Source: an uncultured Christensenellaceae bacterium
GTDB lineage: Bacteria > Bacillota > Clostridia > Christensenellales > UBA3700
Direction of reading: 5' to 3'
DNA: 64,000 nt
Assembly: GCA_944383905.1 (NCBI GenBank)
Contig: CALWRI010000010.1
Span: 1 to 64,000, forward strand
Position numbers and translations under genes: made by a program. This document shows positions 15,906 to 28,537 of this stretch, in pieces. Position 1 is the first letter of the stretch, and each line of letters begins with the position of its first letter. The notes beneath the pieces were generated by a model. The model made no database searches. It was given only the letters and a program-made list of their open reading frames with translations, and was not told the DNA's origin.

Positions 15906-18200
15906 TCATTCGCTCCTCCCGTCTTTTTTCAACCATGCCATACGTCCGAAATTCAGCTTTCCCTTGTTGTGAAACACGATAAGCGTGATCACCGCCGCAA
16001 AGACAGCCAGCCAGATGAATAACGTCCACCACCATTCTCCGATAAGATATATCATTGCGGACACAATATACGATGTCGCTATCCAGAATAGCAACGTAAA
16101 GTTGAATTTCTTTTTATTCGGCATTTCCGCCTTTGCCGTAGCGACTGCGGCGAAACACGGTATCGTAAGCATATTGAACGCGATAAATGCTATCAGCGCG
16201 GGAACGCCTATGCCCGTCGCGTTTATCATCTGCACGACCGAATCCACTCCTCCGAGCGCCTCATCCGCGACGAAACTGCTTGTAATGCACGCAGCAAGCG
16301 TGCCGAAAGTCGCGATCACGTTTTCTTTGGCAATAAGTCCCGTTATCGCCGCCACGACGAATACCCAGCCCCATTCTCCGAGCTGCGATCCGAATCCGAC
16401 GGGAGTGAACAGAGGTTGCAACAACATACCGGCTCCGGCAAGAATGCTATCGTTTATCTTGTCGTCGGTAAGGAACTTCCAATCAAAAGAGAAATGACTG
16501 ACGAACCAGATCACGATAGTAGAAGCGAGTATAATGGTGAACGCCTTCTTTATAAAGTGTTTGACCTTGTCCCAAAGCAACATTGCAAGGCTGTGCGCCT
16601 GCGGCATTCTGTAAGCGGGAAGCTCCATGATAAAAGGCGGAACTTCTCCCCTCATGGTAGTGGATCTCATAAGCAATACCGCGCATATTGCAACAGCTAT
16701 CCCAAGCACATACATACCGTATGTTATCACGTCCGCATTACCCGCTCCCGCGATCTGCGCTATACCGCCCGCAATGGCGGTCAGGATCGGCAATTTTGCG
16801 CCGCAACTGAAAAACGGTATGACTCTTATCGTCGCTATCCTCTCGTTTTCGTCTGCAAGAGTACGGGTATTTGTCATTGCGGGTACCGAACAGCCGAAGC
16901 CCATTATCATCGGCATAAACGCTCTGCCCGACAAGCCGAATTTGCGGAATATCCTGTCAAGAATAAACGCAACTCTCGCCATATATCCCGAATCTTCGAG
17001 CAGAGAAAAGAACATGAACAATACGAGTATCTGCGGCAAGAAGGATAATACCGAAAAAAGTCCTCCGAGAACGCCGTCCACCACGAGACCGCTTGCCCAT
17101 TGCGCCGCGCCGGCGTTTGTCATGGCAGAAGACACCGCGTCCGATACCGACGACGTAATGCTGTCAAGCAGATTGAACAATATCACTCCGGGAGACGCTA
17201 TACCGTCTGAAGATCCGAACATGCCTTCTCCCCATAATCCTTCGAGAGAAACCCAATCTTTGCCGAGCGCACCCATTGCTCCGAGATACAGAAAGTCCTC
17301 GGAAAAAGTAAGGTGGAACACTGCAAACAGTATTACAAGAAATATCGGTATTCCCCATATCCTGTGCGTGAGTATCCTGTCCGCCTTGTCGGAACGCGAA
17401 AGTTTTTCTTTGCCCGTTTTGCTGTTGCGGACGAGCGCGTTGGAATAGTTCTGCGATATGTATTTATAACGCGAATCGGCGACTATTGCCTCAAAATCCG
17501 AACCGAACGTCTCGTCGTCGAAAGTCTCTTTGAACTTCTGCACCGTCTCCGCCGCCTGCGGATGCTGCGCGACTTCCAGCTCGTCGAGCTCCACGAGCTT
17601 TACCGCATGGAAAAGCGCGTTGCCCACACCTGCACCCTCGAGCGCGATCTTGCAGTCTCTGACAAGATGCATGAGTGCACCGCCTTCGAGCACGGTGGTT
17701 CCTTTGCGCGGCTTCAAGCAACACTCGCAAGCGCGTTTCATTAATATGTCTATACCTTCTCCTTTGAGAGCAGATACCTCGACGACAGGCACGCCGATCT
17801 TTTTTTCCAGCTTTTCGGCGTCGATACTGTCTCCCGCCTTCTTCACCTCGTCTATCATATTGAGGGCGACGATCACGGGTACGTCTATCTCGAGAAGCTG
17901 CGTCGTCAGATAAAGATTGCGCTCCAGATTGGTCGCGTCGACTATGTTTATCACGCAATCGGGCTTCTCATCGAGAATATAATTGCGCGATATCACTTCT
18001 TCGGGAGTATACGGAGAAAGCGAGTATATTCCCGGCAAATCTACGATTGCAATCTGCTCTTTGAGTTTTTTGTATACGCCTTCGCGCTTATCCACCGTTA
18101 CGCCCGGCCAGTTGCCGACGTGCGCGGTAGATCCGGTAAGGCTGTTGAACAACGTAGTCTTTCCGCTGTTGGGATTGCCTGCAAGTGCAAATCTCTTCAT
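15906..18200 (-). CDS. feoB: Ferrous iron transporter FeoB
   Basis: 764 residues. The N-terminal G domain has GNPNSGKTT (G1), the Thr-containing G2 region GNWPGVTVDKREG, DLPG (G3) and NMID (G4). A helical GDI-like region follows, then the two Gate motifs and about 10 membrane segments (SVPAMTNTRT and GCGAKLP-like cysteine regions). It imports Fe2+ across the cytoplasmic membrane. It overlaps the upstream feoA by 4 nt and is the core of a four-gene operon. Confidence 0.96.
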   Translation of the reverse strand: MKRFALAGNPNSGKTTLFNSLTGSTAHVGNWPGVTVDKREGVYKKLKEQIAIVDLPGIYSLSPYTPEEVISRNYILDEKPDCVINIVDATNLERNLYLTTQLLEIDVPVIVALNMIDEVKKAGDSIDAEKLEKKIGVPVVEVSALKGEGIDILMKRACECCLKPRKGTTVLEGGALMHLVRDCKIALEGAGVGNALFHAVKLVELDELEVAQHPQAAETVQKFKETFDDETFGSDFEAIVADSRYKYISQNYSNALVRNSKTGKEKLSRSDKADRILTHRIWGIPIFLVILFAVFHLTFSEDFLYLGAMGALGKDWVSLEGLWGEGMFGSSDGIASPGVILFNLLDSITSSVSDAVSSAMTNAGAAQWASGLVVDGVLGGLFSVLSFLPQILVLFMFFSLLEDSGYMARVAFILDRIFRKFGLSGRAFMPMIMGFGCSVPAMTNTRTLADENERIATIRVIPFFSCGAKLPILTAIAGGIAQIAGAGNADVITYGMYVLGIAVAICAVLLMRSTTMRGEVPPFIMELPAYRMPQAHSLAMLLWDKVKHFIKKAFTIILASTIVIWFVSHFSFDWKFLTDDKINDSILAGAGMLLQPLFTPVGFGSQLGEWGWVFVVAAITGLIAKENVIATFGTLAACITSSFVADEALGGVDSVVQMINATGIGVPALIAFIAFNMLTIPCFAAVATAKAEMPNKKKFNFTLLFWIATSYIVSAMIYLIGEWWWTLFIWLAVFAAVITLIVFHNKGKLNFGRMAWLKKDGRSE

Positions 18201-18430
18201 ACTTTCACCTCCGTAAGCACGAGGTCGGCTTCGCTTTTGCGCAGAGTCAACTCATAATCGCGCAAGGTTATTTCAATCGGATCTCCGAGCGGCGCACGCT
18301 TGCGCAGATAGACTTCGGCGCCAGGCGTGACTCCCATATCGAAAAGTCTGCGACGTATCCTTCCTTCTCCTGCCACGCTCTTTATCACTCCCGACTGCCC
18401 GACGGCAAACTCACTCAACTTTTTTTGCAT
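18197..18430 (-). CDS. feoA: FeoA, SH3-like iron transport accessory protein
   Basis: 77 residues of the FeoA SH3-like fold (IKSVAGEGRIRRRLFDMGVT, then PGAEVYLRKRAPLGDPIEI). FeoA docks on FeoB and is needed for iron uptake. It has the ATGA overlap with feoB and is the more typical of the two FeoA paralogues here. Confidence 0.93.
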   Translation of the reverse strand: MQKKLSEFAVGQSGVIKSVAGEGRIRRRLFDMGVTPGAEVYLRKRAPLGDPIEITLRDYELTLRKSEADLVLTEVKV

Positions 18431-18441
18431 TGTGTTCCTCC

Positions 18442-18657
18442 TTAAATCGCAACGAGTATTTTTGTCGCAACGCTTTTGTCCAAAGCCAATCTCGAATCTT
18501 TTACCATTACTATAACGCTTCCTCCGCCTGCGGACAGGACGGTGATCTGCGCACCTACGGTTATACCGAGATTTTCAAGATGTTTTTTCGTCTTCTCGTC
18601 CGCAAGCACGCGGATCACTTTGAGAATTTCGCCTTGCGGCGCAAATACAACGGGCAT
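18442..18657 (-). CDS. feoA: Second FeoA-domain protein
   Basis: About 71 residues, starting at ATG 18657 after AGAGGA. It is a divergent FeoA fold (VIRVLADEKTKKHLENLGIT, VGAQITVLSAGGGSVIVMV). Paired FeoA genes ahead of feoB are common in clostridia, and the second copy probably has a structural or regulatory role on FeoB. It is the first gene of the operon. Confidence 0.88.
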   Translation of the reverse strand: MPVVFAPQGEILKVIRVLADEKTKKHLENLGITVGAQITVLSAGGGSVIVMVKDSRLALDKSVATKILVAI

Positions 18658-18690
18658 ACGATTCCTCTCTTTTTTACTGATCACGCAAAA

Positions 18691-18774
18691 ATGTGAAATT
18701 TATTTCATATTTGCAAATTGATTATATCAACGCAAAAGCCAGATGTCAAGCAGAATGTGAAATATTTTTCATGT
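18691..18774. promoter_or_regulatory. Two matching palindromic operators flanking the feo promoter
   Basis: Site A (18691-18710) is ATGTGAAA-TTTA-TTTCATAT and site B (18755-18774) has the same core, TGAAA-TATT-TTTCA. Site A covers the region just after the feo transcription start; site B lies between the feo -35 and the tetR promoter. They do not resemble Fur or DtxR boxes. The adjacent TetR protein is the obvious candidate ligand. Confidence 0.65.
18721..18749 (-). promoter_or_regulatory. Promoter of the feo operon
   Basis: TTGACA (18744-18749), 17 nt, TATAAT (18721-18726): a consensus promoter, so expression probably depends on repression. Confidence 0.9.
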
Positions 18775-18782
18775 TTTTGTAA

Positions 18783-18811
18783 TTGCAATTTTTTGCCGTA
18801 TATATTATAAT
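18783..18811 (+). promoter_or_regulatory. Promoter of the feo-adjacent tetR gene
   Basis: TTGCAA (18783-18788), 17 nt, TATAAT (18806-18811). Site B ends 9 bp upstream of the -35. Confidence 0.8.
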
Positions 18812-18828
18812 GTCAAAGAGGAACTCCT

Positions 18829-19434
18829 ATGTCCAAAACAATACGCAACCCGAAACAGGAACGCTCCATAGACAAAAAAAACCGCATAATAACAGCCGGA
18901 TACGAACTGTTTTCCGAAAACGGCTATTACAACACCAACACCGCGCAAATTGCAAAACGCGCAGGCGTTTCAACAGGTATTGTTTACGGCTATTTCAGAA
19001 ACAAAAAAGATATTCTGCTCGACGTGACCGCGCTTTATATGGACAAGGTCACAAAGCCGATTCTCAACCTGTTTGACGATCTCGACGCCCCCGTCGAAAC
19101 GCGCGGATTCGTTTCAAAGATCGTTGACCTCGTTATCGACGCGCACAAGGAAAACGCCGCCATACACGAAGCTCTGCACTCCCTGACCCATACGGATCCC
19201 GAAATAAGCCGGCAGTTTATTATTCTCGAAGACGAACTCACGCTGAAAATCGCCGACATACTCACCCGCATCAACGTGCTGAAAAAAGACGCAAAGGAAA
19301 AAGTGCATTTTGCAATGGACATACTGCAATCCTTTGCACACGAATATATTTACGATCATCACGAATATATAGATTATTTCCGTCTCAAAACGCTCGTGAC
19401 CGATTCCGTCATCGCGCTTATTGACGAAAAATAA
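18829..19434 (+). CDS. TetR-family regulator divergent from feo
   Basis: A protein of 201 residues. The N-terminal HTH (ITAGYELFSENGYYNTNTAQ, IAKRAGVSTGIVYGYFRNKK) is textbook TetR/AcrR, and the C-terminal ligand domain is helical with acidic and His residues (ILEDELTLKIAD, HEYIYDHHEYIDYF). GAGGA lies 8 nt before the ATG. The shared spacer with two identical operators suggests control of iron uptake, a job usually done by Fur or DtxR. The ligand is unknown; the His/Asp-rich C-terminus could bind metal. Confidence 0.87.
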   Translation: MSKTIRNPKQERSIDKKNRIITAGYELFSENGYYNTNTAQIAKRAGVSTGIVYGYFRNKKDILLDVTALYMDKVTKPILNLFDDLDAPVETRGFVSKIVDLVIDAHKENAAIHEALHSLTHTDPEISRQFIILEDELTLKIADILTRINVLKKDAKEKVHFAMDILQSFAHEYIYDHHEYIDYFRLKTLVTDSVIALIDEK

Positions 19435-19448
19435 TGTTGAACAAAAAA

Positions 19449-19476
19449 ATACGGGCGGTTTCGCCCGTATTTTTTT
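19449..19476. terminator. Bidirectional terminator between tetR and WG-repeat gene
   Basis: ATACGGGCG (19449-19457) and CGCCCGTAT (19462-19470), with an A run before and a T run after. Confidence 0.9.
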
Positions 19477-19505
19477 GTTCATGTCTTTCAAACGATTGTT
19501 GAGAC

Positions 19506-20462
19506 TCATCTCCACAGCACTTTGAGAGTCTCTCTGTCGAGCACGCCCCATCTGCCGTCCTGTCGCACTATCGCTTTGCCGCCTTCGAAACCCGTCGCGA
19601 CGTCAAACTCCATCGGCAGCGCTTCGTTGCCGTCCTTGTCGATATATCCGCTCTTCTCGCCCGCGCTTACCGCCGCAAGTCCTTCGCTGAAACTTGTCGC
19701 GCTGTCGTACTTGTAGTCTATGACAAGTTGGTTCTTTTTATCGATATATCCGAGAAGTCCGTCCTTTTCGACGCAAGCCCTGTCCTCGCGGAACGGGTAG
19801 GCGTTGTCGTAAACGGGCTGTATGAGCACGTTGCCCTTCCAATCTTTATAACCCCACTTTCCCTGACGGCAGAATTTTACTATGCTGTCGGGAGTGAGCT
19901 GTTCCTTTTGTGGCTTTTCGGCAACGGGTCTTTCGCGCTTGCCGTATACGAGCTCGTACAGACTCACGTTTTCATAAGGTTTGTAGTCGTACCTCGGTCT
20001 GCCGCTCTTATCCTGTTTTTCGTTCTGTTGAGGACGGTTTTTGCCCTGCCCCTGTTGTTTGCCCTGCTGTTTGCGATCTTGCTTGTTGTCGTTCTCTTTT
20101 TCAGATTGGCGGTTGCGGTTTTTGCCGTCCTGCTTCTGCCCGCTTTGCTGTTTCCTGACGTTTTCTTCTGCGGGAGGCTGCGGCTGTTGAGCTTCTTCTC
20201 TGTATGAAAGTCCCAGCTTCTTCAACGCGCCTGCAACCTCGAGACATTCGCGCTTGCCGACGTATCTTATGCGATACATCTCGCTCATTCGTCTCTTTGC
20301 AAGGTCTTTTGCGGTGACCACGCCGCCATCGCGAAGTATGCCCAAGGTCTTTTCGCAAAGCCCGAGCTCCGCGAGAGGAGTGGCAAGCGCCGCGGAGTCT
20401 CCCTGCGGCTCGTATCCGTCGCCGGATTTCTTTTTATTGCGTCTTCTGTTGTCTTTTCCCAT
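19506..20462 (-). CDS. Protein with RNA polymerase alpha-CTD-like domain, Q/K-rich linker and WG repeats
   Basis: About 318 residues. Residues 28-88 (PLAELGLCEKTLGILRDGGV, VTAKDLAKRR, YVGKRECLEVAGALKKLGL) closely follow the helix-hairpin-helix pattern of RNA polymerase alpha-CTD. A low-complexity Gln/Lys/Asn linker follows (~90-150). Residues ~180-318 hold about four WG beta-repeats (KWGYKDWKGNVLIQPVYDNA, LLGYIDKKN, KSGYIDKDGN, RWGVLDRET). Role unknown; DNA or polymerase contact through the CTD-like part is possible. No ribosome site; TATTAT sits 8 nt before the ATG, suggesting a leaderless mRNA. Confidence 0.75.
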   Translation of the reverse strand: MGKDNRRRNKKKSGDGYEPQGDSAALATPLAELGLCEKTLGILRDGGVVTAKDLAKRRMSEMYRIRYVGKRECLEVAGALKKLGLSYREEAQQPQPPAEENVRKQQSGQKQDGKNRNRQSEKENDNKQDRKQQGKQQGQGKNRPQQNEKQDKSGRPRYDYKPYENVSLYELVYGKRERPVAEKPQKEQLTPDSIVKFCRQGKWGYKDWKGNVLIQPVYDNAYPFREDRACVEKDGLLGYIDKKNQLVIDYKYDSATSFSEGLAAVSAGEKSGYIDKDGNEALPMEFDVATGFEGGKAIVRQDGRWGVLDRETLKVLWR

Positions 20463-20470
20463 ATAAGTCG

Positions 20471-20499
20471 ATAATAACACAATTTTTGTCCGCAAGCAA
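20471..20499 (-). promoter_or_regulatory. Promoter of the WG-repeat gene, leaderless geometry
   Basis: TTGCTT (20494-20499), 17 nt, TATTAT (20471-20476), then 8 nt to the ATG at 20462. Confidence 0.65.
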
Positions 20500-20542
20500 C
20501 ATTTATCGTTGCAAAGCGGCGCTCTTTATTGCCTATACGCGC

Positions 20543-20572
20543 GAAAAACCGCGGATGACAAAAGCATCCGCG
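20543..20572 (-). terminator. Terminator after lacZ
   Basis: CGCGGATG and CATCCGCG (20550-20572) form an 8-bp stem, followed in minus sense by GGTTTTT. Confidence 0.85.
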
Positions 20573-20587
20573 ATTTTCTTCTCAATC

Positions 20588-23647
<3,060 letters not shown>

Positions 23648-23650
23648 TCA

Positions 23651-23680
23651 ATTATACCCCAGCCGCACCGATTTTGTCAA
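23651..23680 (-). promoter_or_regulatory. Promoter of lacZ
   Basis: TTGACA (23675-23680), 18 nt, TATAAT (23651-23656), about 28 nt before the start. Confidence 0.85.
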
Positions 23681-23724
23681 TGAGGTTTTACGTCTGCGCG
23701 CGCGTCGACTGCGCGCAAAAAGAG

Positions 23725-23754
23725 TTGTACTTTTTTTATTCTTTATGATATAAT
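23725..23754 (+). promoter_or_regulatory. Promoter of the SH3-like membrane protein, leaderless geometry
   Basis: TTGTAC (23725-23730), 18 nt, TATAAT (23749-23754). The ATG at 23762 is only 7 nt beyond the -10 box and no ribosome site fits between. Confidence 0.7.
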
Positions 23755-23761
23755 AGTGACT

Positions 23762-25567
23762 ATGAAAAAATCAGCCGTGATGTTATCGACAATATTGCTC
23801 TGTTTAGCGCTCGTTTTTACGGCGCTCGGTCTGCCGTCTGCGACGACTGCCGCGGACGAAATAAAAATCTATCCCGTCGAGTCGTCGGCTTATGCTTCAT
23901 ACGACGGAGCGATCGTCTATACAAAGGAGAATTCGCTCGTTCTCGCAACGGAAAACGGCTCTTACACTCTGCCCGACGCATACGAAGGCGCATGCCGCTC
24001 TCTGGCGATCACAGACGGATACGTCTTTATGCTTTCCGCTTCGAATACCGAAAACGGAGAAAAGATCTTTTTCAATGCATATGCCTACTCTGCCGAAAAT
24101 CTCCGCATCGATGCCGCGGTCAACGCGCTCCGTCTTTTCGGAGTCTCCGAAGACGAGATACAAAGCAACAAATACTGGGTCAACGAAACGATCATCGGAG
24201 GCAATAAGATGGGCGGCTACGACCTGCTCTACGTCGACGGCGACACAATCTACTGCATGGCAAGCGCTTCTCAACGTTACCCCGAAGGCACAACAGGCAA
24301 CGACGCTCTGTTTTACGGCACGCTGGGAGAAAACGGCTGGACGTGGACTTCCAACTTCTATACCAATCTCGATCTCGCGCTCGCAAGCGACTTCGCAGTG
24401 ATCGGCAATCAGATCGTATACGTTTCCGAAGGCGGTCTTTACGCAAGCGAAAAAGCTCAATACGCCTCCGCGTCTCTCAAGCTGGGAGATCTCGGAGCAA
24501 GATCCGTCGCTTATGCAGACGGGGTGATCTATCTTTCGGCAAGCGACGGCATTTACGCAGTCGATCCTTCGGGTTACTCTTTCAAAAAACTGACCCACGA
24601 CTCGTTCGACGGTATGATCCGCATTCTCCGCGGCAACGACGCAACCTATCTTCTCGCTCACGACAAGAACGGCAAATGCGTAAAGCAATACGTCTGCGAC
24701 GGCACTTCTTATTCTGACGCCGCTTTGACATATTTCAACATCTTCGACGGCGTCGTATATCAGGATCCGACCGAATTCTCTCTGCTCCGCGTCGGCAAGA
24801 CCACGACGGAGACGGAGGCTTACTTCTCCCCCAAAAACCTCAAGGTCGAATATATCGCCGGCGAGGGAGAATATGTCCTCGCGCTTGCCGAGCAGGACGG
24901 TTTTTACTACGTCAGAAACGATGAAGGCAAGACCGCTTATATCCGCAAAAGCAACCTCGCTTTGCTCGAAGCGAGCACGGATACGGCGATCGGCAAATAC
25001 GCGCAGGTGCTTCACGAAAACACAAATATCTATCTGTATCCGTATATATCCGACGATATAGTCGCGACGATAGGATCCGACGTCATGCTGATCGTCGTCG
25101 ACAACGTCGCGCAGGACGGCGGCAGTCACGTATGGGGCTGGTACAAAGTCTGCATTGTAGGCGAAGACGGGAACCTCACTTTCGGCTATCTGCAAAAGGA
25201 ATATGCAAGCAGATATACCAACTTCGATCTCCCGTCATTTTCCGCGGACGCGACGGTTTCCGCCAACTCTCTCGGAGGGATCATCAACGTCTATCTCCTC
25301 CCCGACGACGGATCCGAAGTGCTAGGCACTCTGACCGACGGCGACAAGATTACCCTCGCGCAGGACAAGCTGGACGAATCGCAGGAATGGACGAGGATCG
25401 TATACAAAGAGATGGTCGGCTACGTCAGGACGGAAAACCTGATAAGCGAAGGGATTACTCCCCTTCAGATCACGCTTATCGTCGTCTTCTCCGTCGTAAT
25501 AGTCGCGACAGCGATAGTCATCGTGCTTGTCGTCAAAAAACGCAACGCGCAGAAATTCGATTACTGA
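23762..25567 (+). CDS. Exported membrane-anchored protein with propeller-like and SH3-like regions
   Basis: About 601 residues. The signal peptide ([20 protein letters not shown]) is followed by about 330 residues of short beta repeats with a YxxDGxIYxxxxxG rhythm, suggesting a beta-propeller. Two SH3b-like segments follow ([38 protein letters not shown]), then a C-terminal membrane helix and a basic tail ([12 protein letters not shown]). It probably stands on the outer face of the membrane and binds wall material; the function is unproven. A GTG at 23756 is a poorer start. leuC begins 37 nt later with no promoter between, an odd pairing. Confidence 0.7.
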   Translation: MKKSAVMLSTILLCLALVFTALGLPSATTAADEIKIYPVESSAYASYDGAIVYTKENSLVLATENGSYTLPDAYEGACRSLAITDGYVFMLSASNTENGEKIFFNAYAYSAENLRIDAAVNALRLFGVSEDEIQSNKYWVNETIIGGNKMGGYDLLYVDGDTIYCMASASQRYPEGTTGNDALFYGTLGENGWTWTSNFYTNLDLALASDFAVIGNQIVYVSEGGLYASEKAQYASASLKLGDLGARSVAYADGVIYLSASDGIYAVDPSGYSFKKLTHDSFDGMIRILRGNDATYLLAHDKNGKCVKQYVCDGTSYSDAALTYFNIFDGVVYQDPTEFSLLRVGKTTTETEAYFSPKNLKVEYIAGEGEYVLALAEQDGFYYVRNDEGKTAYIRKSNLALLEASTDTAIGKYAQVLHENTNIYLYPYISDDIVATIGSDVMLIVVDNVAQDGGSHVWGWYKVCIVGEDGNLTFGYLQKEYASRYTNFDLPSFSADATVSANSLGGIINVYLLPDDGSEVLGTLTDGDKITLAQDKLDESQEWTRIVYKEMVGYVRTENLISEGITPLQITLIVVFSVVIVATAIVIVLVVKKRNAQKFDY

Positions 25568-25604
25568 CAAACAGGAAAAAACTCAAAACGAGGAATATTT
25601 ATAT

Positions 25605-26882
25605 ATGAAAGCTACAATGACCCAACAGATCCTCGCAAAAAAGCTGGGGATCAAAGCTACGGATCCGTCTCTCAAAGCGGGCAATCTCGTGCTCGTCGAC
25701 GCGGATACCGCGCTCTCCAACGACGTGACCGCGCCCGTCGCGATAGACGTCTTCAACAAGAGCGGTTGTGCGCTGTGTGACGCAAAGAAAGTCACTTTCG
25801 TGCTTGACCACTTCACCCCCAACCGCGACATCCAATCCGCAAAACAATGCAAGATCGTACGCGACTTCGCAAGAGAAAAGGGAGTGGACAACTTTTTCGA
25901 CGTCGGCACCATGGGCATCGAACACGCTCTTCTCCCCGAAAAAGGCATCGCAAAACCCTGGGACGTCATCATTGGCGCGGACAGCCACACCTGCACCTAC
26001 GGCGCGCTCGGCGCGTTCTCGACGGGCGTCGGAAGCACCGACATCGCAGGTATCATGATGAGCGGCAAAGTCTGGCTCAAAGTCCCCTCCGCGATAAGGT
26101 TCAACCTCGTCGGCAAGCCCTCTGACAAGATAAGCGGCAAAGACGTCATCCTTTATATCATCGGTATGATCGGCGTGGACGGCGCTCTCTACAAATCCAT
26201 AGAGTTTACGGGCGAAGGCGTTAAGTACATGACCGCGGACGACCGCTTTACGATCTGCAATATGGCGATCGAATGCGGCGCGAAAAACGGCGTTTTCCCG
26301 ATCGACGAGATCACTGACGCTTACACCGTCGAATCGTGCGGCAAGACCTTTGACCGCTTTGAGGAATGCGACGAAGACGCTTACGAAAAGACGATCGACG
26401 TCGATCTGTCCGCAATCCGTCCGATTGTCGCAAAACCCCACCTGCCCTCCAACACGCAGTTTGTCGACGAACTGAAAGAGGATATTAAAATCGACCAGGT
26501 CGTCATCGGCAGCTGTACCAACGGCAGGCTCAGCGACCTCGCCGGGGCGGCTCGCGTGCTCGAAGGCAGAAAGGTAAACAAAAACGTACGCACGATAATA
26601 ATCCCCGCCACCAACAAGATATATCTTCAGGCGCTGGAAAAAGGCTATATTTCCACCTTCATCAAGGGCGGCGCGATAGTCTCCACCCCGACCTGCGGAC
26701 CCTGCCTCGGCGGACATATGGGCATCCTGGCAAGCGGCGAAGTCGCCGTCACGACCACCAACCGCAACTTCATCGGAAGAATGGGAGCAAAGGACAGCTA
26801 TATCTATCTCGCTTCTCCCGCAACCGCTATGGCAAGCGCGATAGCCGGCAAGATCGCAAGTGAGGAACAATTGGAGGACTGA
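25605..26882 (+). CDS. leuC: 3-isopropylmalate dehydratase large subunit
   Basis: About 425 residues, the compact LeuC type of clostridia. It carries the three [4Fe-4S] cysteines in GSCTNGR and TCGPCLGG, plus [20 protein letters not shown]. With LeuD it isomerises 2- to 3-isopropylmalate in leucine synthesis. ATG 25605 has AGGA 10 nt upstream; longer in-frame starts lie inside the preceding gene. It is the first gene of leuCDB; leuA is not in the window. Confidence 0.95.
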   Translation: MKATMTQQILAKKLGIKATDPSLKAGNLVLVDADTALSNDVTAPVAIDVFNKSGCALCDAKKVTFVLDHFTPNRDIQSAKQCKIVRDFAREKGVDNFFDVGTMGIEHALLPEKGIAKPWDVIIGADSHTCTYGALGAFSTGVGSTDIAGIMMSGKVWLKVPSAIRFNLVGKPSDKISGKDVILYIIGMIGVDGALYKSIEFTGEGVKYMTADDRFTICNMAIECGAKNGVFPIDEITDAYTVESCGKTFDRFEECDEDAYEKTIDVDLSAIRPIVAKPHLPSNTQFVDELKEDIKIDQVVIGSCTNGRLSDLAGAARVLEGRKVNKNVRTIIIPATNKIYLQALEKGYISTFIKGGAIVSTPTCGPCLGGHMGILASGEVAVTTTNRNFIGRMGAKDSYIYLASPATAMASAIAGKIASEEQLED

Positions 26883-26885
26883 TCT

Positions 26886-27377
26886 ATGATAAAAGGCAAA
26901 GTATTCAAATTCGGCGACGACATCGACACCGACATAATCGTACCCGCGACCTATCTTTCCACCTTTGATCCGAAAGAGCTCGCAAAACACTGCATGGAAT
27001 ATACTAATCCCGAATTTTACGGAGAAGTCAAGCCGGGCGACATCATCGTCGCAGGCAAGAATTTCGGCTGCGGTTCATCGAGAGAACACGCTCCGATAGC
27101 CATAAAAGGCTGCGGCGTATCGATCGTCATCGCAAAGTCGTTTGCACGCATATTCTACCGCAACGCTCTCAACATCGGTCTCTACATTCTCGAATGCCCC
27201 GAAGCCGTCGACGGCATAAACGCGGGCGACACCGTTGAAGTAAACGTGGACACCGGCGTGATCACAAACGTGACTTCGGGCAAGAGCTGGCAGGCGGCTC
27301 CGTTCCCCAAATTCATACAGAACATCATCGAATGCGGCGGTCTGATCAACGCGATCAAAGCCGACAAGTTCAACTGA
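26886..27377 (+). CDS. leuD: 3-isopropylmalate dehydratase small subunit
   Basis: 163 residues with the swivelling-domain signature [18 protein letters not shown] and the opening [17 protein letters not shown]. It pairs with LeuC. It starts 3 nt after leuC and is followed by leuB after 10 nt. Confidence 0.95.
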   Translation: MIKGKVFKFGDDIDTDIIVPATYLSTFDPKELAKHCMEYTNPEFYGEVKPGDIIVAGKNFGCGSSREHAPIAIKGCGVSIVIAKSFARIFYRNALNIGLYILECPEAVDGINAGDTVEVNVDTGVITNVTSGKSWQAAPFPKFIQNIIECGGLINAIKADKFN

Positions 27378-27387
27378 CGGAGGAAAA

Positions 27388-28449
27388 ATGAAATACAACA
27401 TAACCGTTATTCCCGGCGACGGAATAGGTCCGGAAGTCACCTCGGCGGCTGTCGAGGTCCTCAAAGAGATAGGCAACAAATACGATCATACCTTCAATTT
27501 TGAATACAGCATCTGCGGCGGCGCGGCTTATGACAAGTACGGCGAGCCTCTCCCTGCGGAAAGCCTTGAAAAATGCCTCAAAAGCGACAGCGTCCTGCTC
27601 GGCGCGGTAGGCGGTCCGCAGTACGACTCCCTGCCCTACGAAAAGCGCCCCGAGCGCGCTCTTCTCGGCGTCAGAAAAGCCATGGGGCTTTATGCGAATC
27701 TGCGTCCCGCAAAACTCTTCGACGCGCTCGCAAACGTATGCCCGCTCAAAAATCCCAAAAACATCGATATGCTCGTCGTCAGAGAGCTCATCGGCGGTAT
27801 CTACTTCGGAGAAAAAGGAATAAGAGAGGGCAAATACGGCCGCGAGGGCTACGACGTGATGGCATACGGCGAACTTGAAGTCGAGCGTATTTGCCGCCTC
27901 GCGTTCGAGCTCGCGGGCAAACGCCGCGGCAAGGTCTCGAGCGTCGACAAGGCAAACGTGCTCAAAACTTCGGGCATCTGGAGAAAGGTCGTTCACGACA
28001 TTCACGAAGACTACCCCGACATCCTTCTCGAAGACGTGCTCGTCGACAATATGGCGATGCAGCTCGTCCGCGATCCGTCGCAATTCGACGTCATAGTCAC
28101 GGGCAACCTGTTCGGCGACATACTGTCCGACCTCGCTTCGCAGTGCGTAGGAAGCATAGGCATTCTCCCTTCCGCAAGTCTCAACGAGACGACGAGAGGA
28201 CTTTACGAGCCTATCCACGGCTCCGCACCGACGATCGCGGGCAAGAACATCGCCAACCCGATCGCCACTATCCTCTCCGCTTCCATGATGCTGCGTTACG
28301 CCTTCGATCTTTCAAAAGAGGCGGACGCGCTGGACGCGGCAGTCGAAAAGACGCTGAACGACGGTGCACGCACCGCCGATCTCGCAGAAGAAGGCAAACC
28401 CGTCCTCGGCACACGGGAGATGACCGAAGCGATACTCAAAAATCTGTGA
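27388..28449 (+). CDS. leuB: 3-isopropylmalate dehydrogenase
   Basis: 353 residues. It oxidatively decarboxylates 3-isopropylmalate with NAD. The family motifs are VIPGDGIGPEV, RPAKLFDALA, KANVLKTSGIWR and the NAD loop GLYEPIHGSAPTIAGKNIAN. GGAGG precedes the ATG. It is the last gene of the leu cluster and ends before a bidirectional terminator. Confidence 0.96.
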   Translation: MKYNITVIPGDGIGPEVTSAAVEVLKEIGNKYDHTFNFEYSICGGAAYDKYGEPLPAESLEKCLKSDSVLLGAVGGPQYDSLPYEKRPERALLGVRKAMGLYANLRPAKLFDALANVCPLKNPKNIDMLVVRELIGGIYFGEKGIREGKYGREGYDVMAYGELEVERICRLAFELAGKRRGKVSSVDKANVLKTSGIWRKVVHDIHEDYPDILLEDVLVDNMAMQLVRDPSQFDVIVTGNLFGDILSDLASQCVGSIGILPSASLNETTRGLYEPIHGSAPTIAGKNIANPIATILSASMMLRYAFDLSKEADALDAAVEKTLNDGARTADLAEEGKPVLGTREMTEAILKNL

Positions 28450-28490
28450 CGTCTTTTCGGATAACGACTTCCGAAAACGTACCGCAAAGC

Positions 28491-28521
28491 AAAACGACGC
28501 CCTTCACGGACGTCGTTTTTT
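28491..28521. terminator. Bidirectional terminator between leuB and the six-gene operon
   Basis: AAAACGACG (28491-28499) pairs with CGTCGTTTT (28511-28519) around an 11-nt loop; T runs in both directions. Confidence 0.85.
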
Positions 28522-28537
28522 CCCGACAAGTATTGGG

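Noticed and set aside
18691..18774. Fur box or Rex/FNR site in front of feo
   Set aside because: The palindrome spacing and bases (TGAAA-N4-TTTCA) do not fit GATAATGATAATCATTATC, TTGTTAA-type or TTGAT-N4-ATCAA consensus sites.
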